Source: Candidatus Bathyarchaeota archaeon (GTDB taxonomy: Archaea; Thermoproteota; Bathyarchaeia; TCS64). Taken from it: a DNA stretch of 6,697 nt. Both the position numbers and the translations under genes were made by a program. The stretch spans positions 1 through 6,697 of the forward strand of contig JABXKY010000366.1 of assembly GCA_013619005.1 (NCBI GenBank), in the 5' to 3' direction. Position 1 is the first letter of the stretch; every line of letters starts with the position of its first letter. Below, piece after piece: positions 1 through 4,993 of the stretch. The notes beneath the pieces are model-generated. The model made no database searches and had not been told where the DNA came from. It worked only from the letters and a program-made list of their open reading frames with translations.

Positions 1-23
1 GTATAAAAGATACTACATGTGGA
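1..23 (-). promoter_or_regulatory. Possible TATA box for a minus-strand gene left of the window
   Basis: Read on the minus strand, bases 10-2 contain CTTTTATA, a good match to an archaeal TATA element. It lies just downstream of the stop of the 24-350 gene and would direct transcription leftwards out of the window. The target gene is not visible, so this is a weak call from the motif alone. Confidence 0.25.
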
Positions 24-350
24 TCATGGGTTGCTGTTTTCCTCGGGTACGCCGAGCCTTTGCGCTAGTTCATACTTTTTCGCGCTCAGTAAGGGACCTG
101 CCGCTGCGGTAGCGGGACCTATCGAGCCCACCCCTATTCTCTCATGCATCTCTGACTTGTACCGTTCATAGATCTCGTCCCTGTTCGCAGGGTCACGGGT
201 GAGCTCCTCCATCGCCCTATCGATGAGCGTGTTGGCTAGTTCCTCGAGTTCAACGAGTCTCTTTGATATGTACCTCGCCGTGATGTCCTCCCCCGTCTCG
301 AGGTCTATGACCTTCTGGACCATATCCTCTTCGCGTATTTTCCTACTCAT
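24..350 (-). CDS. Uncharacterised small helical protein, second gene of a two-gene operon
   Basis: This encodes a 108-residue soluble protein that I do not recognise. The first ~70 residues are rich in charged residues and probably helical (for example KRLVELEELANTLIDRAMEE around residues 30-49). A short Gly/Ala/Pro-rich linker follows near residues 73-87, then a last helix with the segment SAKKYELAQRLGV. There is no signal peptide, membrane segment or metal-binding Cys/His cluster. The ATG start is well supported: AGGAG (359-363 on the minus strand) sits 8 nt upstream and overlaps the stop codon of the preceding gene, with only 11 nt between the two genes. Translational coupling to the 362-716 gene is therefore likely, and the two products probably act together. 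No function can be assigned from sequence. Confidence 0.72.
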   Translation of the reverse strand: MSRKIREEDMVQKVIDLETGEDITARYISKRLVELEELANTLIDRAMEELTRDPANRDEIYERYKSEMHERIGVGSIGPATAAAGPLLSAKKYELAQRLGVPEENSNP

Positions 351-361
351 TCGCCGTTCTC

Positions 362-716
362 CTAGTCTAGGTGGGCTGGTTCCGTGACCATGGAACGTTC
401 ATCCATCTGGAGTGTCTCGGTCTCCAGGACTTTTATCACCTCGCCCTCCTGGCTTATCAGCGCAGTCTGCCTGTTCACGAACTCCAAGGGAGGGTTGTCC
501 GGGTAGATCGTGAACTCCGTGGTGATGGATTTAACGTAAACGTACGTCACCTTCCACACCTTTCGCCCATCATGTGCCGTCTCCACGGGGCTCCCAATCT
601 CCTCTATGTGTGCGCGCGCGTCCCAGATGGCCGCTGCCTCCCGTATGTGTCCCAAGCCCCTCATCTACCTCGATACGCCTCATAACGATGTCTCTCAGCT
701 GCGCCTCAGTGAACAA
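362..716 (-). CDS. Uncharacterised small protein, first gene of operon, apparent N-terminal frameshift
   Basis: The intact part, from an ATG at 664, gives 100 residues, but that ATG follows an in-frame TAG and has no properly spaced ribosome site. In the neighbouring frame the coding sequence continues upstream to a TTG at 716 (MFTEAQLRDIVMRRIEVDEG), preceded by GGAGATGA at 723-730, a near-perfect Shine-Dalgarno 6 nt from the TTG. Removing one G from the GGG at 651-653 (or the GGGG at 657-660) joins the two frames smoothly through EGLGHIREAAAIWDAR and gives 117 residues. The product would be a helical N-terminal third followed by a beta-rich part (VWKVTYVYVK, TTEFTIYP, then GEVIKVLETE). I do not recognise a family. 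It precedes the 24-350 gene by 11 nt. The extra base could be a sequencing error or a real mutation; if real, translation would have to restart at 664. Confidence 0.62.
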
Positions 717-722
717 GTGAAG

Positions 723-730
723 TCATCTCC
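723..730 (-). promoter_or_regulatory. Shine-Dalgarno that fixes a TTG start
   Basis: GGAGATGA on the minus strand differs by one base from GGAGGTGA, the complement of the archaeal 16S 3' end. It is spaced 6 nt from the TTG at 714-716. This is the main evidence that the 362-716 gene starts at 716 and not at the ATG at 664. Confidence 0.55.
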
Positions 731-865
731 AATACAGTATCGCCGGGTAGTAAATGTTGAGGGCGAATCGAGCGCACGCGATCAAACCCGAGACGAAAGC
801 ATTAGATCACGATGGGCTGGGTCAGTGCATGTATGGAGGGGTATTCGTAACCAATAATAACCCTC

Positions 866-1160
866 ATGCCATTTTTTACACGAGAGGTCTACTCAGAAAA
901 GGCTGTACAAGTCACCGGACAATCGAATGATAGATGGAATATGCGGCGGTATAGGTGAGTACCTGGACGTCGACCCGACCTTAGTAAGGATTTTCTGGCT
1001 TATTTTCACGTTCGCCGGGGGAGCGGGATTGATAGCTTACATAATAGCCTCATTCGTGGTGCCTGAGAGACCCATAGTGGACGTGTACTGTCCGAGCTGT
1101 GGAGCAGTAAACGAGCAAGGAGCAGATTACTGCCGCCAGTGCGGATCAAAGCTCAAGTAG
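866..1160 (+). CDS. PspC-domain membrane protein with C-terminal zinc ribbon, apparent N-terminal frameshift
   Basis: This is a small membrane protein of the PspC family (phage-shock/envelope-stress type). The PspC core covers RMIDGICGGIGEYLDVDPTL followed by one hydrophobic helix (about RIFWLIFTFAGGAGLIAYII) and the typical VVPE end. A C-terminal zinc ribbon follows, CPSC and CRQC separated by ten residues. The first in-frame ATG is at 927, but the reading frame upstream already encodes KRLYKSPDN, the conserved beginning of PspC domains, so 927 is too late. No ATG, GTG or TTG lies in that frame after the stop at 858-860. An ATG at 866 in another frame joins it exactly if one T is removed from the six-T run at 872-877, giving a 97-residue protein beginning MPFLHERSTQKRLYKS. 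Without that correction the usable CDS is 927-1160 (77 residues). The next gene, 53 nt downstream, carries a closely related zinc ribbon, so the pair may form one membrane module. Confidence 0.8.
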
Positions 1161-1174
1161 ATGAGACAAGAACC

Positions 1175-1184
1175 TTTCTATACT
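1175..1184 (+). promoter_or_regulatory. Possible TATA box for the 1214 gene
   Basis: TTTCTATACT lies in the gap between the two zinc-ribbon genes, with its centre about 34 nt upstream of the ATG at 1214. That would give a transcript with a leader of only a few bases. The match to consensus is moderate, and read-through from the PspC gene is equally possible. Confidence 0.3.
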
Positions 1185-1213
1185 TTCCTTACAAACGATT
1201 AACCGAGTAAAAA

Positions 1214-1573
1214 ATGGTATACTGCCCAAAATGCGGCGCCCAGAACAATGACGAAGCAGAATATTGTGAGGGATGCGGATCAAATTTAAAGTCCCCAGGC
1301 TTGAGAAGACCTGCCCCGTCGAGCCCGGTTGTGGGAATAGTCTTCGGAGCGATAATTATTTTCATCGGGGTGATTACCGTGCTGGGCAGGGACTTTGGCA
1401 CAATGATGGGAACCTGGGGCGAGAACTTTGGGGATTACATGGGCACCTGGGGGGAGAACGTCGGGCGCTTCTTCGCGGAATGGGGAACAAACTTCGGTCA
1501 ATCCTTCGGGGCATTGGTGCTGATCCTTATTGGTCTGGTCATAGTGTTTGCCCAGTACAATCGAAGCAGGTAA
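1214..1573 (+). CDS. Zinc-ribbon membrane protein with 11-residue tandem repeats
   Basis: This encodes 119 residues. The N-terminal zinc ribbon has Cys 4, 7, 18 and 21 (CPKC...CEGC). A Pro/Ser linker follows, then a membrane helix at about 38-57. Next are three tandem 11-residue units at 62-72, 73-83 and 84-94 with the pattern G-x-x-[MF]-[GA]-x-W-G-x-N-[FV], and a second membrane helix at about 98-113 ends in a short basic tail. The zinc ribbon is 16/25 identical to the one at the C-terminus of the upstream PspC protein. I know no named family with this repeat. The hairpin membrane topology and the PspC neighbour suggest an envelope-associated role, which is inference. The ATG directly precedes the zinc-ribbon motif and has no clear Shine-Dalgarno, consistent with a short-leader transcript. 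The product is not enzymatic as far as can be seen. Confidence 0.85.
   Translation: MVYCPKCGAQNNDEAEYCEGCGSNLKSPGLRRPAPSSPVVGIVFGAIIIFIGVITVLGRDFGTMMGTWGENFGDYMGTWGENVGRFFAEWGTNFGQSFGALVLILIGLVIVFAQYNRSR
1397..1495 (+). repeat. Three tandem 33-bp units encoding an 11-residue motif
   Basis: Units begin at 1397, 1430 and 1463. The first two share GGxACCTGGGGxGAGAAC at nucleotide level and so look like a fairly recent duplication. The third keeps mainly the W-G-x-N core. The repeat lies between the two predicted membrane helices of the 1214-1573 protein. Confidence 0.75.
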
Positions 1574-1597
1574 CATCATCATCTATGCAATATTCTG

Positions 1598-1632
1598 AAA
1601 AATAGTAAAAAATTAAGATTGGTTGGGTTTTT
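1598..1632. terminator. Bidirectional U-tract termination region between convergent genes
   Basis: The 89-bp gap between the zinc-ribbon gene and TBP carries T-rich tracts on both strands. The plus strand has GGGTTTTT at 1625-1632. The minus strand has TTAATTTTTTACTATTTTTC across 1598-1617. Archaeal RNA polymerase terminates on such oligo-U runs without needing a hairpin, so each tract suits the gene pointing into it. Confidence 0.5.
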
Positions 1633-1662
1633 AGCCTGAGTGCGCGCGCACCCTGTTCTCCG

Positions 1663-2241
1663 CTAATCTTGGAATAATAGATCGTAATCATCTAGGACTC
1701 CATAGATCTTAACGATGGACTCGTAGACCATTTCCTCGCTCTTAGCCCCGGTGCAGACCAGCTTACCGGACGCAAATAGGAGAAGAACCGTCTTGGGGTC
1801 CTTCATGCGGTAGATGAGACCTGGGAACTGCTCAGGCTCGTACATCACGTTGTCCAGGATATCCGCCGCGGTCTCTAGGTCGATGGACCCGTGGAGGTTC
1901 GCCGAGGCAACCATGTTCTGTATCGTAATAGTTGGCTTGCCCAGGATGATGATTCCGTTGTTTTTTAGCTCGCGGACGACCTTGTTGACCGCCCTTCGGG
2001 CCATCTTCTCGGACTTTGCCCCAGTGCACACCATCTTTCCTGAACCGAAGATTAGCGTGGCTGTCTTCGGCCTCTTGAGCCTGAAAACTAGACCTGGGAA
2101 CTGTTTCGGCCTGTACTCGACGTTCCTGAACACCTTCAAGATGGCAAGCAGGTCGATCTTCTGGTCGAGGCTCGCTGAGGCTACTACGTTCACTACGTTG
2201 ATGTCCAAGTCCTCGGGGTTAACTATCGGTTCCTCTGTCAT
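1663..2241 (-). CDS. tbp: TATA-box-binding protein (TBP), archaeal general transcription factor
   Basis: TBP binds and bends the TATA box, and with TFB recruits archaeal RNA polymerase. The 192-residue product shows the two-fold repeat of the TBP saddle: repeat 1 at about 13-95 and repeat 2 at about 104-186. Matching motifs are QFPGLVFRLK (47-56) against QFPGLIYRMK (138-147), and LIFGSGKMVCTGAKSE (63-78) against LLFASGKLVCTGAKSE (154-169). The phenylalanines that kink DNA in known TBPs (48 and 65, 139 and 156) are present. Length is normal for archaea, with an acidic N-terminal extension (MTEEPIVNPEDLD) and a short, weakly acidic C-terminus. The ATG start is supported by GGAG at 2251-2254, 9 nt upstream. 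The gene is monocistronic, with its own TATA element at 2328-2335 and a convergent neighbour on its 3' side. Confidence 0.97.
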   Translation of the reverse strand: MTEEPIVNPEDLDINVVNVVASASLDQKIDLLAILKVFRNVEYRPKQFPGLVFRLKRPKTATLIFGSGKMVCTGAKSEKMARRAVNKVVRELKNNGIIILGKPTITIQNMVASANLHGSIDLETAADILDNVMYEPEQFPGLIYRMKDPKTVLLLFASGKLVCTGAKSEEMVYESIVKIYGVLDDYDLLFQD

Positions 2242-2327
2242 TTCTTTTTACTCCGCGTGTGTTCAAACTCCTTTTCCTTACGGGCAATGTGGATTGAACA
2301 ATCTTCATAAGGATACATTCTAAGGGG

Positions 2328-2335
2328 TTTAAATA
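2328..2335 (-). promoter_or_regulatory. TATA box of the TBP gene
   Basis: Read on the minus strand this is TATTTAAA, followed by CCCC. It would place the start site near 2305 and give a leader of about 64 nt containing the GGAG ribosome site, so this gene, unlike its neighbours, appears to be leadered. The sequence is nearly symmetric and could also act on the plus strand, but no plus-strand gene follows. Confidence 0.55.
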
Positions 2336-2357
2336 CGTCACGGTGAATTCTACGGTT

Positions 2358-2371
2358 TTTTTCGCGAAAAA
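2358..2371. promoter_or_regulatory. Perfect 14-bp palindrome upstream of the TBP promoter
   Basis: TTTTTCGCGAAAAA is a perfect inverted repeat. Its centre lies about 33 bp upstream of the TBP TATA box, near position -60 of the predicted start site. This is a typical location for an upstream activator or operator bound by a dimeric regulator. The role is inferred from position and symmetry only. Confidence 0.4.
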
Positions 2372-2557
2372 GTTCTCTGGGTCTCAATTTCTCTTGAGTC
2401 AAGGTTTACCTGTTGCGTGAAATTCTATCATCGAACAGAGCAATGGGTTAAATAAAAATAAAATGTAGAGTGCATGCCTTCAGCCCCGTCTTATTCCATG
2501 TCAAAGATTCCGTCTGGTTGTTTGATCCTGAAAGATGAATACTGAATTGATCCCTTT

Positions 2558-2775
2558 TTACTTTGGTATGGTGAACGCGAAGGGTGTCCCCATCCCTGGG
2601 CCCTCTGACTCCGCCCATATCTCTCCCCAGTGAAGCTCGATTATACCCTTGCTGATGCTTAAGCCTAGCCCTGAGCCGTGCCTGGCGTTGGTCACCCATA
2701 TGTCAGGGAATGGCGTAAATAGTATGGGCATGTCCTTCTAGGATATGCGCGCGCGACATTTTTTCACCTGTGTGG
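2558..2775 (-). pseudogene. C-terminal remnant of a sensor histidine kinase (HATPase domain)
   Basis: On the minus strand, bases 2737-2558 encode an uninterrupted segment ending at a natural TAA. It contains RHGSGLGLSISKGIIELH, then GEIWAESEGPGMGTPF and FTIPK. This is the G2 box and closing strands of a HATPase_c domain, the ATP-binding part of two-component sensor kinases. The codon before it is TAG, where families read Glu in G-I-S-E-K-D-M-P, so a GAG-to-TAG nonsense change is likely. Further upstream the frame reads VKKCRARIS where the G1 box (V-x-D-N-G-x-G-I-S) is expected, so the ATP-binding Asp and Gly residues are gone. The HisKA domain, N box and sensor domains are absent; the aminotransferase gene ends at 2791, only about 15 bp beyond. 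An internal ATG at 2731 could give a 57-residue peptide, but nothing suggests it functions. This looks like a truncated, decaying kinase. Confidence 0.8.
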
Positions 2776-2790
2776 AACAGGGGGTATGGC

Positions 2791-3957
2791 CTAGTTGATC
2801 TCACAGATGTTTTTCTGGATCCCCAGGACCCTGTCTATCTCCTCTTCCGTGTTGAAGAAGTGGGGCGAGACCCTGATCCCGCCTACGCCTCCCGTGTACC
2901 TGTGCGCGACCATGACGCCCTCCTTCTTCATGGCCTCGTAAGACGCGGCGTTATCCTCGTACCTGTCCATGGTGTACGTCACGATCCCTGCCCTCTTTTC
3001 CTTCTCGTGGGGAGTGTTGACCTTTAGACCCAGGTCCTTCAGCCCATCAATCAGGTACTCGCTGAGGCCCAGCACCCGCTTCTCGATCCCGTCAATCCCC
3101 AGCTCGTTGAAGTACTTGAGGCTCGCGTGGAAGCCGCACTGGGCGTCCTCCCCGACGCATCCCGGGTCAAACCTCTCAGCGGTCTTCACGAGGGGGCCGC
3201 TCCAAGACTCGATATTATCATGAACTGGCTTGTCCCACGGTGCGTAGGACCACTGGAAGTTCTCGTAGACCCTCCAGTAGAACCTGTATGACGGCTCGTA
3301 CTCCTCCACGTGTCTCGGGTTCACGTAGAGCGCCGCGGCCCTCCCGGACGAGCACATCCATTTCTCGCCTCCGAACACCAGGAAATCAACATCCTCCTTT
3401 GATACATCAACATCGACGGCGCCAACCGCCTGGAACGCGTCATCCAGGACCAGTGCGCCGTGGTCGTGGGCGGTCTCCGTGATGGCCTTGACGTCGTGCC
3501 TCAGCCCGCTGGTCCACTCGACCCTGTTGAGGCACACGATCTTGGTCTCGTCGTCAATCACCTTCTCAAAGTCCGATAGATCGATGACTCCATCCCTGTT
3601 ATTTATCCGCCTGATCTCTGCTCCCTGGTATCCCACCCACGGGTACACCGAAGACGGGTAAGAGAGGTCGGTCAGGACGATGTTATCCCCTTTCCTTGGT
3701 TGAACGAGGCCCGCGACGATGTTAACGCCTTGGGATGCCCTGTGGACAAGGGCGACGCTTTTCTCGTCGCAGTGGATGAGGTTGGCGACCTCCTCTTTGG
3801 CGTTGGGTAGGTCGACGTATTGGAGGTTCTCCCTGTCATTCCACCAGCCCACAACCGCCTCCTTGACGTGTGACAGAAGGGGTCCCGTTGCCGCCGAGTT
3901 CAGGTACGCCTGTGTTTCGAGGACGGGGAAATCCTTCCTGACCTTTGAGATGTCCAT
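2791..3957 (-). CDS. Class V aminotransferase-fold PLP enzyme
   Basis: The 388-residue product has the fold-type I PLP architecture of the class V aminotransferase/cysteine desulfurase superfamily. Visible landmarks are YLNSAATGPL at the N-terminus (18-27), the cofactor phosphate region HRASQGVN (72-79), the Asp that contacts the PLP ring in LDDAFQAVGA (D173, with Q176), the Schiff-base lysine K199 in FGGEKWM, and R362 in GGIRVSPH, the usual substrate-carboxylate arginine. No active-site Cys loop of IscS or SufS is seen before that arginine, so desulfurase activity is unlikely. Relatives include isopenicillin-N-epimerase-like and kynureninase-like proteins, and the substrate cannot be named. 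The ATG start lies inside CCATGG and follows a TATA element by 21-28 nt, so the mRNA is probably leaderless. It diverges from the kinase gene at 4010. Confidence 0.9.
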   Translation of the reverse strand: MDISKVRKDFPVLETQAYLNSAATGPLLSHVKEAVVGWWNDRENLQYVDLPNAKEEVANLIHCDEKSVALVHRASQGVNIVAGLVQPRKGDNIVLTDLSYPSSVYPWVGYQGAEIRRINNRDGVIDLSDFEKVIDDETKIVCLNRVEWTSGLRHDVKAITETAHDHGALVLDDAFQAVGAVDVDVSKEDVDFLVFGGEKWMCSSGRAAALYVNPRHVEEYEPSYRFYWRVYENFQWSYAPWDKPVHDNIESWSGPLVKTAERFDPGCVGEDAQCGFHASLKYFNELGIDGIEKRVLGLSEYLIDGLKDLGLKVNTPHEKEKRAGIVTYTMDRYEDNAASYEAMKKEGVMVAHRYTGGVGGIRVSPHFFNTEEEIDRVLGIQKNICEIN

Positions 3958-3972
3958 GGGTAGGCTTGTTCA

Positions 3973-3985
3973 CGAAGTTATAAAG
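3973..3985. promoter_or_regulatory. Shared bidirectional TATA element between aminotransferase and kinase genes
   Basis: CGAAGTTATAAAG on the plus strand combines a BRE-like CGAAG with TTATAAAG. The TTATAA core is symmetric and reads CTTTATAA on the minus strand. The core centre is about 24 nt from the ATG of the minus-strand aminotransferase and about 30 nt from the ATG of the plus-strand kinase, the spacing expected for leaderless transcripts in both directions. No other TATA-like element is visible in the gap. Confidence 0.6.
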
Positions 3986-4009
3986 CGGTTTAGACCACCT
4001 TACCCTATC

Positions 4010-4993
4010 ATGATGAAGCTCTCCCTGATGAAACGGTTCTACGATACCGTCGATGATAGGCGCAGCCCCGTGCTGGACGAGATAGCCGGGAGATGGTTTG
4101 AGTCATATGAGGCATTTATGTATCGGGCCAGCGCCAACTTCGTGGCGAGGGTGGTCCACGGGGACTCGACCTACTTCCTCAGGTTCAACCACGAGACCGA
4201 GCGTAGTCTGGGGCACATAGAGGCTGAGCTGAAGTACATCAATCACCTGATAGCCCATGGAGTCAACGCAAACCGTCCTGTTCCCTCCTTGTTGGGGAAC
4301 CTCGTCGAATGCGTTGACACGGGTCTAGGGGTCTTTCACGCGGTTCTTTTCGAGGAGGTGATTGGCGAACACATCGAGTCAGATGAGCTGGGCCTCAACG
4401 GCTTCAGGCTGTGGGGCGGGGCCCTCGCGAGGGTCCATGAGGTAGGCGGGGGTCTTGAGGTCAGTGGGGCCCCGAGTTGGTCAAGCCATTTGGATGTCAT
4501 CATGTCAATCGCAGGGGATAACCCGGGTCTTCTTCCCGAGGCAAAGAAACTCGAAGCGATCCTATCACAGTTCAACCAGACGGGTAGCTATGGTTTGGTC
4601 CCCTTCGATTTCGAATTGGACAACATCAAGTGGGTGGGTGACTCGCCGGGCTTCGTGGATTTCGATGATTTCTGCTACCACTGGTACGCCGCTGACATCG
4701 CATACGCGTTAAGGGACCTATACGGCGACAGGACGACGGGTTTCGACCCCGATGACCCCCGGTTCAAGGCTTTCATCGAGGGTTACAGGGGGGTCAAAGG
4801 CATACCTGACGAGGAGCTGGAGCGTATCCCCGTGTTCATCAGGCTCCACAACCTCTACACGTACTCCCGAATCCATTGGGCGTATGAGGACGAACCCGGG
4901 CAAGACGAGCCCGACTGGGTGGTGAACCTCCGTGGTAAACTCAGGTCAAAGAACGAGTCCTACCTGAGGGATATCGACGAGAGCCCTCTCTAG
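4010..4993 (+). CDS. APH-family phosphotransferase (aminoglycoside/homoserine-kinase-like fold)
   Basis: This 327-residue protein has the APH/choline-kinase fold, which moves the ATP gamma-phosphate to a small-molecule hydroxyl; the substrate is unknown. The N-lobe includes YRASANFVARVV and YFLRFNHETERS (nucleotide-binding strands, with Arg in place of the usual Lys). The hinge is near FHAVLFEEVIGEHI. The catalytic loop is PFDFELDNIKW, with Asp200 and Asn205, and the metal site is FVDFDDFCYHWYAADIAYAL (D217, D219). The His normally two residues before the catalytic Asp is Pro198. The frame is open further upstream, with an ATG at 3956, but that overlaps the divergent gene's start and lies before the TATA box at 3978-3984. 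ATG 4010 or 4013 lies where a leaderless transcript should begin and gives the natural start MMKLSLMKRF. Its 3' end overlaps the convergent acetyltransferase by 4 bp. Confidence 0.88.
   Translation: MMKLSLMKRFYDTVDDRRSPVLDEIAGRWFESYEAFMYRASANFVARVVHGDSTYFLRFNHETERSLGHIEAELKYINHLIAHGVNANRPVPSLLGNLVECVDTGLGVFHAVLFEEVIGEHIESDELGLNGFRLWGGALARVHEVGGGLEVSGAPSWSSHLDVIMSIAGDNPGLLPEAKKLEAILSQFNQTGSYGLVPFDFELDNIKWVGDSPGFVDFDDFCYHWYAADIAYALRDLYGDRTTGFDPDDPRFKAFIEGYRGVKGIPDEELERIPVFIRLHNLYTYSRIHWAYEDEPGQDEPDWVVNLRGKLRSKNESYLRDIDESPL

Larger units (their letters stand above)
2242..2557. other. Intergenic region upstream of TBP, no gene found
   Basis: This 316-bp stretch holds the TBP leader, its TATA box, the CGCG palindrome, a weaker inverted repeat at 2381-2400 (CTCAA and TTGAG arms around six bases) and an A/T-rich tract at 2448-2464. 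Open frames here are short and antisense or out of frame with the histidine kinase remnant. I see no further coding sequence or structured RNA. Confidence 0.5.

Noticed and set aside
371..857. Plus-strand open frames across 371-857
   Set aside because: They are antisense to the small operon or lie in the divergent promoter gap. They are low in recognisable features and have no ribosome site or TATA box in the right place.
2448..2699. An 83-codon minus-strand open frame as a gene
   Set aside because: It runs out of frame through the histidine kinase remnant. The true kinase frame is the one ending at 2558, and the other translation has biased composition and no recognisable motif.
2791..3957. 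Cysteine desulfurase (IscS/SufS) identity for the PLP enzyme
   Set aside because: The fold and lysine motif fit the superfamily, but no active-site cysteine loop precedes the C-terminal arginine region and no Fe-S assembly genes are adjacent.
3719..4009. Upstream extension of the APH kinase frame, including an ATG at 3956
   Set aside because: It overlaps the coding sequence of the divergent aminotransferase, precedes the TATA box at 3978-3984, and adds residues without family resemblance.
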